DNA of 64,000 nt from Brooklawnia sp032229645 (GTDB taxonomy: Bacteria > Actinomycetota > Actinomycetes > Propionibacteriales > Propionibacteriaceae): assembly GCA_963722295.1 (NCBI GenBank), contig CAVRLB010000010.1, positions 248,001 through 312,000 on the forward strand, read 5' to 3'. Position 1 is the stretch's first letter. Each line of letters begins with the position of its first letter. This document shows, one piece after another, positions 27,750 to 35,759 of this stretch. The notes under the pieces were generated by a model, which ran no database searches, had not been told where the DNA came from, and saw only the letters and a program-made list of their open reading frames with translations. Made by a program: the position numbers and the translations under genes.

Positions 27750-28565
27750 TCATTTGTTGTTGTCCCGTGAGTTGACCGTGCGCGGCGCAGGCACATCGTC
27801 CGACGATGGCACTGTCCGCGCGCTTGACGCCGCTTTCGGCGTCGCAGCGGATGGTTCCGAATCTTCGACGGCGAGTGTCCGAAACCCTGGCGCCGACGAG
27901 AACACACCGTGGTGGACCTGGTAGATCCGGTCGCACATCTGCTCGCAGAGCGGGCGGTTGTGCGAGATGAGCAGATATGCAGTGTGGTGTTCCCGCTGAT
28001 AGCGCTTGAGCATGGCCATGATCTGGGCCTGGGTGATCACGTCAAGCATGCTGGTCGGCTCGTCCAGGACGATCACCTCGGGCTTGATCGTGAGAAGTCT
28101 CGCGAGCGCGGCCCGCTGAAGCTCGCCACCGCTCAATTGGTCAGGGCGGCGATACAGGTGCTCTTCGTAAAGCCCGTATGGTTCGAGATCGGCCAGCAGC
28201 CGCTCGATGGTGCAGGGCGGATCGAACAACCGGTAGGGCTCGGTCATGCTGCGCAGCAGAATCAGCGCCGGGTTGAAGGAGGTCTCCGGGTGCTGGAACA
28301 AGATCTGGATCTTGCGTCGCTGTTCACCTTTATAGGGCATGACCAGCCCCATACCGTCATAGCGGATATACCCGGATGTCGGCTTCGGTAAGCCAGACAC
28401 CATCAAGCCAAGCGTGGATTTTCCGCTTCCGGAGTCTCCGAACAAGCCGACGGTCTCGCCCTTGTTGAGGCTGAGATTCGCCTTGTCCACGGCGACATTA
28501 TCCTCGGCCTTGCCAACGGCGCGATTTCGAAAGACCTTTGTCAGATCCTCAGTCGTCAGCAACAT
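27750..28565 (-). CDS. ABC transporter ATPase (DppF/OppF/NikE-like)
   Basis: 271 residues. Walker A GDSGSGKS is at 43-50, the Q-loop lies in ILFQHPETSFNP, the signature is LSGGELQR, Walker B is VIVLDEPTSMLD and the switch histidine is in LISHNRP. The FNP after the Q-loop is typical of the peptide/nickel (PepT) family. The C-terminus ends in a Ser/Ala/Pro-rich tail of about 45 residues. It overlaps the preceding ATPase gene by 17 bases and forms a heterodimeric motor with it at the inner face of the membrane. Confidence 0.9.
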   Translation of the reverse strand: MLLTTEDLTKVFRNRAVGKAEDNVAVDKANLSLNKGETVGLFGDSGSGKSTLGLMVSGLPKPTSGYIRYDGMGLVMPYKGEQRRKIQILFQHPETSFNPALILLRSMTEPYRLFDPPCTIERLLADLEPYGLYEEHLYRRPDQLSGGELQRAALARLLTIKPEVIVLDEPTSMLDVITQAQIMAMLKRYQREHHTAYLLISHNRPLCEQMCDRIYQVHHGVFSSAPGFRTLAVEDSEPSAATPKAASSARTVPSSDDVPAPRTVNSRDNNK

Positions 28566-29478
28566 ATTTCCAGCACCTGACCCGGTGTTCGTCGACCTCC
28601 ACGACCGGTGGCATCAACGCACATTTGGCAAAACAATCCTTACATCGCGGGCGGTAACGGCAACCACCTTCATAATCTTCATGTGTAGGAGCGAACCCGG
28701 CCCCGGAATACTTCATTCCGTTCTCCGGCAGGGCCGCGATCATGTCGACCGTATAGGGGTGCAGCGGATTCTCCAGGAGTTCTTCCCGGGTTCCATATTC
28801 GAGCTGCTGACCCGCATACATGACACAGATGAAATCGGCGATCTTGCCGGCGAAATCCATGTCATGGGTGACAACCAACAGGGTCTCTGTCTTCAGCAGG
28901 TTGAAGGCCTCCGCCACCAGTGCGACTCTGGTCGCATCCAGCCCCTTGGTCGGTTCATCGGCCAGCACGATCTGGGCCCCGGCAGCGATCCCCATGGCGA
29001 CCATCGCACGCTGCCGCATTCCCCCGCTGAAGGTGTGCGGGTAGGAGTCGGCCAACCGCTCTTCATGGCCCAGATTGAACCTCCGCATCAACTCCACTGC
29101 GGCCCGTCTGGCCTGCTTCTTGGTGAAGCCACGATGCTCGGTCAACGGCTCACCGACCTGGAACCCCACGGTGAGCAGTGGATTCATACTGCCGCCGCCG
29201 CCTTGGGGAACATACGAGATCTCGCCGCCGCGGATCTCGCGCAACCTCCTGTCCGGCACCTGCAGCACGTCCTCACCATTCGGCAAGATCTCGCCACGAA
29301 CCGTGGCACTGGAAGGCAAGAGCCGCAAGATCGCGAGCAGCAAGACGCTCTTGCCACTGCCTGTCTCTCCGACGATCGCGACATGCGTGGCATCCGGCAA
29401 TCGCATGGAGATGTCGTCCACTGCCTGGATGCCGCTACCGGCCGAGAAGCGCACCGAGACGTGGCTGACCTCAAGCAT
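28549..29478 (-). CDS. ABC transporter ATPase (DppD/OppD/NikD-like)
   Basis: 309 residues. Walker A GETGSGKS is at 37-44, the Q-loop YVPQGGGGSMNPLLTVG is unusual in its four glycines, the signature is FSGGMRQR, Walker B IVLADEPTKGLD and the switch His is in VVTHDMDF. The C-terminal oligopeptide-transport domain keeps its cysteine set (CRYRPRC, CFAKC and VRCW), which in this family can bind an iron-sulfur cluster. It overlaps the upstream permease gene by 8 bases. It pairs with the ATPase encoded downstream. Confidence 0.9.
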   Translation of the reverse strand: MLEVSHVSVRFSAGSGIQAVDDISMRLPDATHVAIVGETGSGKSVLLLAILRLLPSSATVRGEILPNGEDVLQVPDRRLREIRGGEISYVPQGGGGSMNPLLTVGFQVGEPLTEHRGFTKKQARRAAVELMRRFNLGHEERLADSYPHTFSGGMRQRAMVAMGIAAGAQIVLADEPTKGLDATRVALVAEAFNLLKTETLLVVTHDMDFAGKIADFICVMYAGQQLEYGTREELLENPLHPYTVDMIAALPENGMKYSGAGFAPTHEDYEGGCRYRPRCKDCFAKCALMPPVVEVDEHRVRCWKYVADD

Positions 29479-30346
29479 CGCTCACCGCCTCTTTGCGTTG
29501 CGATCCGTAATAGCCGAGCAACATGAATCCCAGCACCGCCACCGATGTGCAAATAATGGGAGGCAGATACCACCAGTAATAGCCACGTATCACACCATTT
29601 TGATAAAAGGCGTAGTGCAGAATGCTGCCCCAGCTCTTCTCACCGTAATCTCCCAACCCCAAGAAGCTGAGGCTCGCTTCTGTCATCATGGCGGACGACA
29701 CCGCGAGGGCGGCACGGATCAAAATGACATCCTTGAGATTGGGAAGAATATGTTTGAACATGATGACGGCGGAATTCATCCCTATCGCCCGCTCGATCTT
29801 CACGAAGGGCATCTCGCTGAGCTGAAAGACCTGAGCACGCAAAATGCGCATGGTGCCCGTCCACGAAGTGACGGCGATAGAGATGATGATGCTCAATTTT
29901 CCGGGGCTGAGATAAGCGATCAGCAAGATCGTCAATGCCAGACTGGGCAAAGCCATGGTGACATTCGTGAGCGCCGTGATCACTTTATCCACCTTGCCCC
30001 GGTAATATCCCGCAAACAGCGCCAGGCCCGAGGCGGTCACGGTGACGACCACCGACGCGAAGATACCGATCGTCAATGACACTCTGGTGCCATAGATCAG
30101 TTCGCTGAAGATGTCCTGGCCGACATCGTTGGTGCCCAGCAGGTGTTCTCGGGAGGGATGCAGGTACGGGGTGCCCATGGCACGCGGATCATAGGGACTC
30201 AGCCAAGGCGCTAGGACCGCCACCAGCAGGAAGAAGCCGACGATGCCGGCTCCCCACTTCATCGCCGTGTTCATCCTGAAGGTCCTACCTGCGCGTTTGG
30301 AGGTACCAACGGTGGCGATGACCGCGCCGGTCCGGAGATCAGTCAT
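29471..30346 (-). CDS. ABC transporter permease (DppC/NikC-like)
   Basis: 291 residues with about six hydrophobic segments. The N-terminal periplasmic-loop motif HLLGTNDVGQDIFSELIYGTRVSL is close to the DppC/OppC consensus for substrate-facing loops, and the EAA coupling motif is ERAIGMNSAVIMFKHILPN. It forms the channel with the other permease. It overlaps both neighbours by 8 bases, showing tight cotranslation. Confidence 0.9.
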   Translation of the reverse strand: MTDLRTGAVIATVGTSKRAGRTFRMNTAMKWGAGIVGFFLLVAVLAPWLSPYDPRAMGTPYLHPSREHLLGTNDVGQDIFSELIYGTRVSLTIGIFASVVVTVTASGLALFAGYYRGKVDKVITALTNVTMALPSLALTILLIAYLSPGKLSIIISIAVTSWTGTMRILRAQVFQLSEMPFVKIERAIGMNSAVIMFKHILPNLKDVILIRAALAVSSAMMTEASLSFLGLGDYGEKSWGSILHYAFYQNGVIRGYYWWYLPPIICTSVAVLGFMLLGYYGSQRKEAVSDA

Positions 30347-31328
30347 CGAGAACTCCCTCCTTGATTCGCGGGTCTATCGCTGCGACGAGAAGGTCACCGA
30401 TCAGGTTGCCGACCACGATGCACACCGCTGAGATCAAGAAGCACAACTGGGCGGTCGGGAAGTCGCGGGTGCTGACAGCCTGGTAGAAGAGATTGCCCAT
30501 TCCCTTCCAGCCGAAAATCACTTCGAGCACCAACGAGCCCATCACGATTGTGCCGGCCTGCATGCTCAGGCTGGTGACAAACGGCGGCAGCGCGTTCTTC
30601 ACCACATGGCGGGTCAGCACTCGACGTCCGGAGAGTCCTTTTGAATAGGCGGTGATCACGAACTCCTCATTGCGCACTTGGGAGACGGTGGCCTTCATCA
30701 GCAGGAAATTGCTTGCCGTCCGGAAGAACACCATGAGTGAAAGCGGCAATGCCGCATGCCAGGCAATGTCGAGGGTCCGCTCAATACCGGTTGTTCCGCC
30801 GCTGGTCATACCGTTGACGGGAAAGATGTTCAGTTTGAACGCGAAGACGACCAGGAAGATGATGCCCAGACAGTTGGACGGGATCGTGTTCAGGAAGAGC
30901 ATGATCGGGGTGGTGATCTTGTCGAAGCGTCCGCCGGGCCTCCATCCGGCGCCCACGCCCAACGAAGCGCCGAAGGCCGCACCCAAGATGTAGGTCGGGA
31001 TACTCAACACCAATGTCCATCGGATTCTATAGATGACGTTGTCAAGCACCGGTTTGTTGTTCGAATAGGCGATGCCGAAATCCCCGGTCACGATGCTGTG
31101 CAGATAGCTGAGGTACTGCTGAGCGAGGCTGTCGTCCAGACCGTAGCGTTCTGCGATGCGTTCAAGCTCGGCCGGCTGATCCTGCATCAGGTCGTAGTAG
31201 CGGTCCATGCCGATCAGGTGCATGAGGGGATCTCCCGGCATGAAGCGCACCATCAAGAAGCTGATTGTCACGATGGCGAAGACCGTGGCCATCGCGATCA
31301 GGGCGCTCCGGATGATGCGCTTGAGCAT
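30339..31328 (-). CDS. ABC transporter permease (DppB/NikB-like)
   Basis: 329 residues with about six hydrophobic segments. The start ...VTISFLMVRFMPGDPL is the DppB/OppB signature and YSKGLSGRRVLTRHVVKNALPPFV is the EAA loop that contacts the ATPase. A long outside loop between the first two helices is usual for this subunit. It starts 90 bases after the binding-protein gene ends and is likely part of the same transcript. Confidence 0.9.
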   Translation of the reverse strand: MLKRIIRSALIAMATVFAIVTISFLMVRFMPGDPLMHLIGMDRYYDLMQDQPAELERIAERYGLDDSLAQQYLSYLHSIVTGDFGIAYSNNKPVLDNVIYRIRWTLVLSIPTYILGAAFGASLGVGAGWRPGGRFDKITTPIMLFLNTIPSNCLGIIFLVVFAFKLNIFPVNGMTSGGTTGIERTLDIAWHAALPLSLMVFFRTASNFLLMKATVSQVRNEEFVITAYSKGLSGRRVLTRHVVKNALPPFVTSLSMQAGTIVMGSLVLEVIFGWKGMGNLFYQAVSTRDFPTAQLCFLISAVCIVVGNLIGDLLVAAIDPRIKEGVLDD

Positions 31329-31418
31329 CTTTGGTACTCCGATCCGGGCTGGTGAGAATGCGGGCGCCCATCGGTTGGTGTGGTGATGGGCACCCGCCGG
31401 GTTGATTGGGGAAGGCCG

Positions 31419-33092
31419 CTACTTCGTTGTGATGGAGTAGAAGGTCTCCGCGTGGATGACACCGATCGAGGGCATGTTCTCCCAGCCCTGGTAATTGTCG
31501 GTGCGATACGGGAAGAAGCTCTGCTCCCAGGCGACGGAGAAGCCGGGCAGTTGCTCGGCGACCTCTTGCTGCAGGTCGCCGACGGCCGCGGCATATTCGT
31601 CGTGGTTCACCGCGTTGCGCATCCGCAGGTAAGCAGCGTCCAGATCATCATTCTGGTAGGAGTTGCCCCAGGCACGAGCGCCCGCGCCGACCAGGTCGCG
31701 ATTAAGGAAGTACCAGATCGCCGTGCTGTAGGTGGCGGTGCCGGTCGTGGTGTAACCGACGAACATGTCGTAGTCGTTCGCCTCGAGCATTGCCATATTG
31801 GCCTCGTCGCTGGCCAGCGAGTCCTGGTCGTAGTAGGCGTCGATGCCGACGTCACGCAAACTCGACACCAGAACCTCACTGATGCGATCCAAGAGCTCCT
31901 GCTTCTTCGGGGCGAATTGCGACGTCACCTTATATTTCAGCTCGCTGCCGTCGGGCGTCTCTCGCATACCATCACCATTGGTGTCGGCATAGCCCTGCTC
32001 ATCCAACATCTTGTTCGCCTCGTCAACATCTTGGTACATCTTCGGGATGGATGAATCGAAGCCGGTGCTGACCGGCGACACCACACCGCGCCCGGGAACC
32101 TTCCCGTATTCACCGTTGACAACCTGAGCGAGCAAATCCCAATTCAGTGCGCGGACTGTCGCCTCGCGGAAGTCAAGCTTGGTGTTCGGGCCTCGAGCGG
32201 CACCGAAGGTGACCTGGTTCATGCCGGCGTAGTCGCTCTGGCCCAGATCGATGTCCGAATTTCCATTGACGACATCGAGAAGGGACGGCGGCACCGGTGT
32301 AGCGTAGTCGTACATCGCGTCGATCTCCCCGTTGGCCAAGGCCATCAAGACCGCGTCCTGAGTCGAATAGGTCTTCAGCGTGATCGCATCGACCGTCAGG
32401 TCGCCGAGGAAGGCATTCTCGGGCACGGCCTCGAAAGACAACGTGCCGGCGTCGAAGTCTTCGCCGACCAGCTTATAGGGACCACAGCCTATGGCAGCGT
32501 CCGCACCGTCATAGGACGCAGAGTCTTCGACTCCCTCCCAGATGTGTTTGGGCATAACCGGCGTAGTCAAGGCGGAATTCGCGGTCACATAGTAGGCGTC
32601 CGGCTCACTGAAGATCAGCGAGACCGAATTGTCTCCATTGGCTCTGACCTCGGTCAGATTCTTGAGTGCCTTCGACTTCATCATGTCGCGGCGGTACTCC
32701 CATGTGAACACCACATCATCGACAGTCACCGGCTGGCCGTCATGCCACACAGCAGTGGTCGGGAAAGTCATGTCGATTTGTTTGGCATCGTCGGAGATCT
32801 CGAAGCTGTCGAGGAAGTAGGGATGCATATTGTTTTCGGCGTCGGGGTAGAAGAAGTTCGCATAGACGATGCTGTTGTAGTTGAACTTCCCGAACGCGCC
32901 GGATTGACTCATGATGCTCTTGGTTTCGATCGCCGAGTAGGTACCGATAACCAAATTCTGAACGTGTTCACCCTGAGTTGCGCTACTGCCCGGGGATGAT
33001 CCGCCGTCACCTGAAGGAGCACAGGCGGAAAGCCCTAGACACATCAGCGCCGCCATCAGGACGCCTAGCAATGCTCTCAATCTCATTCTCAT
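31419..33092 (-). CDS. Substrate-binding lipoprotein of the B12-regulated ABC importer (SBP family 5)
   Basis: 557 residues. The signal LGVLMAALMCLGLSAC is a lipoprotein signal with lipobox LSAC, then a Gly/Ser linker to about residue 45. The mature part has the family-5 landmarks: MTFPTTAVWHDGQPVTVDDVVFTWE near residue 115-140, LDFREATVRALNWDLLA near 310 and the C-terminal lobe with YDMFVGYTTTG. Family members bind peptides, nickel, heme or metal chelates, so the ligand cannot be read from the fold. The gene lies about 420 bases downstream of a cobalamin riboswitch on the same strand, pointing to a corrinoid or cobalt/metal-chelate ligand. Confidence 0.88.
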   Translation of the reverse strand: MRMRLRALLGVLMAALMCLGLSACAPSGDGGSSPGSSATQGEHVQNLVIGTYSAIETKSIMSQSGAFGKFNYNSIVYANFFYPDAENNMHPYFLDSFEISDDAKQIDMTFPTTAVWHDGQPVTVDDVVFTWEYRRDMMKSKALKNLTEVRANGDNSVSLIFSEPDAYYVTANSALTTPVMPKHIWEGVEDSASYDGADAAIGCGPYKLVGEDFDAGTLSFEAVPENAFLGDLTVDAITLKTYSTQDAVLMALANGEIDAMYDYATPVPPSLLDVVNGNSDIDLGQSDYAGMNQVTFGAARGPNTKLDFREATVRALNWDLLAQVVNGEYGKVPGRGVVSPVSTGFDSSIPKMYQDVDEANKMLDEQGYADTNGDGMRETPDGSELKYKVTSQFAPKKQELLDRISEVLVSSLRDVGIDAYYDQDSLASDEANMAMLEANDYDMFVGYTTTGTATYSTAIWYFLNRDLVGAGARAWGNSYQNDDLDAAYLRMRNAVNHDEYAAAVGDLQQEVAEQLPGFSVAWEQSFFPYRTDNYQGWENMPSIGVIHAETFYSITTK

Positions 33093-33231
33093 TTATCTGC
33101 TTTCTCTTGGTTGCGACCGGGGGGCCGAAAAATAGGTGTAAGTACGCCGATAGCAGGCTGACGGGAAGGATGTACTCGACCGCACGGTCAGGGCGGTTGT
33201 CATCGCCTTCCGGCCGTACGATGTGTGGATG

Positions 33232-33354
33232 TCACTCGGCGTTGCCCGCATCACTGGACTGCGTCGAGTCCACCGAATCAGCGCGTACTGCGAGGCCGAG
33301 GCAAATGAGTGCCACTATCAGGACACTGACGATGTGTCTGCATGTCTTCTTCAT
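33232..33354 (-). CDS. Short exported peptide between the riboswitch and the binding-protein gene
   Basis: 40 codons starting MKKTCRHIVSVLIVALICLG, with GGAGACGAG just upstream of the ATG. It is a complete signal peptide followed by 16 polar residues (DSVDSTQSSDAGNAE at the end). The core VLIVALICLGL is close in protein and DNA to VLMAALMCLGL of the downstream binding protein, so it may be a decayed copy of that gene's 5' end or a leader peptide. The frame stays open for about 50 codons after the TGA. It is not recognised as any known family. Confidence 0.4.
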   Translation of the reverse strand: MKKTCRHIVSVLIVALICLGLAVRADSVDSTQSSDAGNAE

Positions 33355-33499
33355 CTCGTCTCCAGGTTGAGCGGATATCTCACTCGAGCTGAAGTCCTGG
33401 ATGCGCGCAGGGTACGACGAAGTCGTCAACCTACGATGGAGCACGAACTCACGGGACCCGTGGTTCTCGCTTATCCCTTCTCGCACCGGAAGGATTTCG

Positions 33500-33680
33500 C
33501 CCGTGTGTCACAGGTAGGTTTTCTGGCTCGAAGCTGCCTACTTGCTTCGCCTTCTCGGTATCCCAATGGCTGCGCATTCAGCGCCTGAAGCGTTCGTTCT
33601 TCTCACAGAAGCGGGGACTGCCGCAGGTTCACACTGCGTTCCCTCGTGATCTGCCGGAATCAGACTCGTCAAGTTGGACG
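33500..33680 (-). promoter_or_regulatory. Cobalamin (B12) riboswitch
   Basis: Read on the minus strand, the conserved core is present in order: GGGAACGCAGTGTGAACC (complement of 33626-33643), then CAGTCCCCGCTTCTGTGA, and later the B12 box GAGCCAGAAAACCTACC (complement of about 33513-33529). These match the cobalamin riboswitch consensus of GGGAA, GGTGnAA, a CCCCGC-ACTGTGA loop and AGCCAGnnnACCTGCC. It faces the ABC operon downstream. Such elements usually switch off expression when adenosyl- or methylcobalamin is plentiful. The end points are approximate; the expression platform probably lies between 33355 and 33510. The rest of the 834-base gap (33093-33926) holds a short peptide and an AT-rich palindrome. 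Confidence 0.9.
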
Positions 33681-33858
33681 ATTTTGTCCGACTCCGGAAG
33701 ACCAGGCCATATGGCCCCTATGTCACATTAAGTTGTGTCGCGCGTCGACTGCTGCTGCACAGCTGACAGATTAACTATAGTGATCCCACGGTCCGAAGGA
33801 TCGGCGGGGTCCCTCTCGGACGCCCCCCCGATCGCGGAGTTCTTCTTGTCTAAAGATA

Positions 33859-33896
33859 TAGACCGATATATCGACATAGCGATATATCGGTCTATG
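33859..33896. repeat. Perfect AT-rich palindrome downstream of parB
   Basis: ATAGACCGATATATCG at 33859-33874 and its exact complement at 33881-33896 flank a 6-base loop. It lies 31 bases past the parB stop, where a terminator is expected, but its AT-rich stem and lack of a T tract are unlike the GC-rich hairpins elsewhere in the window. A near-identical 17-mer is found in rsmG at 36323-36339. Confidence 0.7.
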
Positions 33897-33926
33897 CCCG
33901 GAGGGGCTGGTGTTTGGCCTCACTCA

Positions 33927-34874
33927 TCAGGCCTGGTCGACGGACTCGAGTAGCCCCATGATTCGATCCAGGTCGTCCGCGTCGGCAAACTCGATGGTCA
34001 ACCGGCCCTTGCGTGCTCCCATGCTGACCTGTACCCGGGTGTCCAGCCAGTCTGCCAGTCCGTTCGCGTGCGTGAGAACCTGTTCCGGGAGTGCACGGGC
34101 TGTCCGTTGGCGTGGGCGCGTCGGCCTCTCATCGACTCGGTGCGCCAGGGCGACCGCTTCCTCGGTGGCGCGCACCGACATTCCCTCTGCCACGATCCGC
34201 TGCGCCAATTGTTCCATCGAGAGCGGATCGTCCAGCATCAATAGTGCTCGCGCGTGGCCGGCCGACAAGACTCCGGCCGCCACTCGGCGCTGTACGGACG
34301 TGGGTAGATTCAGTAGTCGCAGCGTGTTTGAGAGGTGCGGACGAGACCGCTTGATGCGACTGGCGAGTTCTTCCTTGGTGCAGCCGAAGTCGTCCAGGAG
34401 CTGTCGATACGCGGCGGCTTCTTCGAGCGGATTCAGTTGCGCGCGATGCAGATTTTCCAGAAGCGCGTCCCGCAGCAACTCGGCTTCATCGGTGACGCGG
34501 ACGATCGCAGGTATCGCATCAATGCCCGCGAGCTTGTGCGCGCGCCAGCGGCGCTCTCCCACAACGAGTTGGTATTGATCGTCGTCCAACTTGCGCACGA
34601 CAACCGGCTGCAGCAATCCGATCTCGCTGATCGATTCTGCCAGCTCGGCCAGCTCGTCTTCGTCGAACACCTGCCGCGGCTGCTGAGGATTGGGGCTGAT
34701 CTGCGCTACCGGAATCTCTGCGAAGTAGGAACCGTCTGGCATGACAACCGAGGACTCCGTATCCGTCGACTCGCCGCTCCCCAATTCCTCCCTCGAAGCC
34801 GGTGCCTCAAGGTCGGTCCTCTGAAAGAGTTCGCCCAGCCCTCGGCCGAGGCCGCCTCCTGGGCGCCCGCTCAT
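33927..34874 (-). CDS. parB: Chromosome partition protein ParB
   Basis: 315 residues. It is a CTP-dependent DNA clamp that loads at parS and spreads to organise the origin. The N-terminal segment binds ParA (GRGLGELF, 10-17). The CTPase domain has NPQQPRQ (62-68) and GERRWRA (106-112), followed by the helix-turn-helix KEELASRIKRSRPHLSNTLRLL and a C-terminal dimerisation domain. It overlaps parA by 4 bases. Two parS sites lie just upstream in and next to parA. Confidence 0.97.
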   Translation of the reverse strand: MSGRPGGGLGRGLGELFQRTDLEAPASREELGSGESTDTESSVVMPDGSYFAEIPVAQISPNPQQPRQVFDEDELAELAESISEIGLLQPVVVRKLDDDQYQLVVGERRWRAHKLAGIDAIPAIVRVTDEAELLRDALLENLHRAQLNPLEEAAAYRQLLDDFGCTKEELASRIKRSRPHLSNTLRLLNLPTSVQRRVAAGVLSAGHARALLMLDDPLSMEQLAQRIVAEGMSVRATEEAVALAHRVDERPTRPRQRTARALPEQVLTHANGLADWLDTRVQVSMGARKGRLTIEFADADDLDRIMGLLESVDQA

Positions 34875-35743
34875 CGCGTCGCTCCGACTGTCGCCGCCTC
34901 GACCGAGAGCCGCGCACCCCGCTGCGCGATCTCCTCAGCCGCTCTACGGTAGGCCTTGGCCCCGACGGACTGTGGGTCGTAACCCAGGATCGTCTGGCCA
35001 TAACTCGGGGCTTCACTAAGGCGCACGGAGCGGGGGATGAGCGTGACCAGGGTTTGATCAGGAAAGTACTGGCGTACTTGTTCGCCTACCTGGGCGGACA
35101 GCTTGGTTCGCGCATCGAACATCGTCAGCAGCACAGTCCCGATCTCAAGTTCGGGATTGAGCTCGTCTTTGACCAGGTCAATGGTGCGCAGTAGGTGGCC
35201 GACGCCTTCTAATGCGTAGTACTCGCATTGGATCGGCATCAGAATCTCATTCGCTGCGACTAGTGCGTTGAGGGTCAGAAGTCCCAGTGATGGCGGGCAA
35301 TCGAAGATCACGTAGTCGACCGCGCTATCGGCTAGATGGGCCGACACCGCCTTCCGGAGTCGTTGCTCACGGGCGACCTGCGGCACCAGCTCGATCTCCG
35401 CTCCGGCCAGATCGATCGTCGCGGGTACCACGACGAGATTCTCCGACTCGGGAGAGGGTTGTTGAACGTCGGCGATCTTGGCGTGCTGCAGCAGCACCTC
35501 GTAGGTGCCGGCGATGCCGGGCTGGTGATTGATGCCGAGGGCTGTACTGGCGTTGCCCTGCGGATCCAGATCCATCATCAGGACCTTCAGCCCGCCGCGG
35601 GCCAGCGCTGACGCCACATTGACCGCGGTCGTGGTCTTCCCGACTCCGCCCTTCTGGTTGACGATGACGATCGTCCGAGTCTGCTGTGGCGATGGGAGCT
35701 GCGTTTCACGTGAAACGGTGGATCCCTTGGGGCTGGACTTCAT
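34871..35743 (-). CDS. parA: Chromosome partition ATPase ParA
   Basis: 290 residues. The deviant Walker A motif KGGVGKTT is at 31-38, Walker A' DLDPQGNAS and Walker B VIFDCPPSLG follow, as in all chromosomal ParA/Soj proteins. A 22-residue N-terminal extension is present, part of which (VSRET) is encoded by a parS site. It forms the ATP-dependent gradient on DNA that moves ParB-parS complexes. The start has GGAGGCGACC about 10 bases upstream. Confidence 0.97.
   Translation of the reverse strand: MKSSPKGSTVSRETQLPSPQQTRTIVIVNQKGGVGKTTTAVNVASALARGGLKVLMMDLDPQGNASTALGINHQPGIAGTYEVLLQHAKIADVQQPSPESENLVVVPATIDLAGAEIELVPQVAREQRLRKAVSAHLADSAVDYVIFDCPPSLGLLTLNALVAANEILMPIQCEYYALEGVGHLLRTIDLVKDELNPELEIGTVLLTMFDARTKLSAQVGEQVRQYFPDQTLVTLIPRSVRLSEAPSYGQTILGYDPQSVGAKAYRRAAEEIAQRGARLSVEAATVGATR
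35703..35716. promoter_or_regulatory. parS site 1 (inside parA)
   Basis: GTTTCACGTGAAAC, the perfect 14-base parS palindrome, within the first codons of parA. Confidence 0.95.
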
Positions 35744-35759
35744 CGCCAGGTCGCCTCCC

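Noticed and set aside
28414..29526. Open frame of 370 codons opposite the ABC ATPase
   Set aside because: Antisense to an ATPase with all motifs and coupled neighbours; His/Arg/Gln-rich composition typical of shadows.
33355..33486. Longer 84-codon version of the short frame starting inside the riboswitch region
   Set aside because: The upstream part has no ribosome site and lies between the riboswitch aptamer and the good ribosome site at 33354; the ATG at 33354 starts a proper signal peptide.
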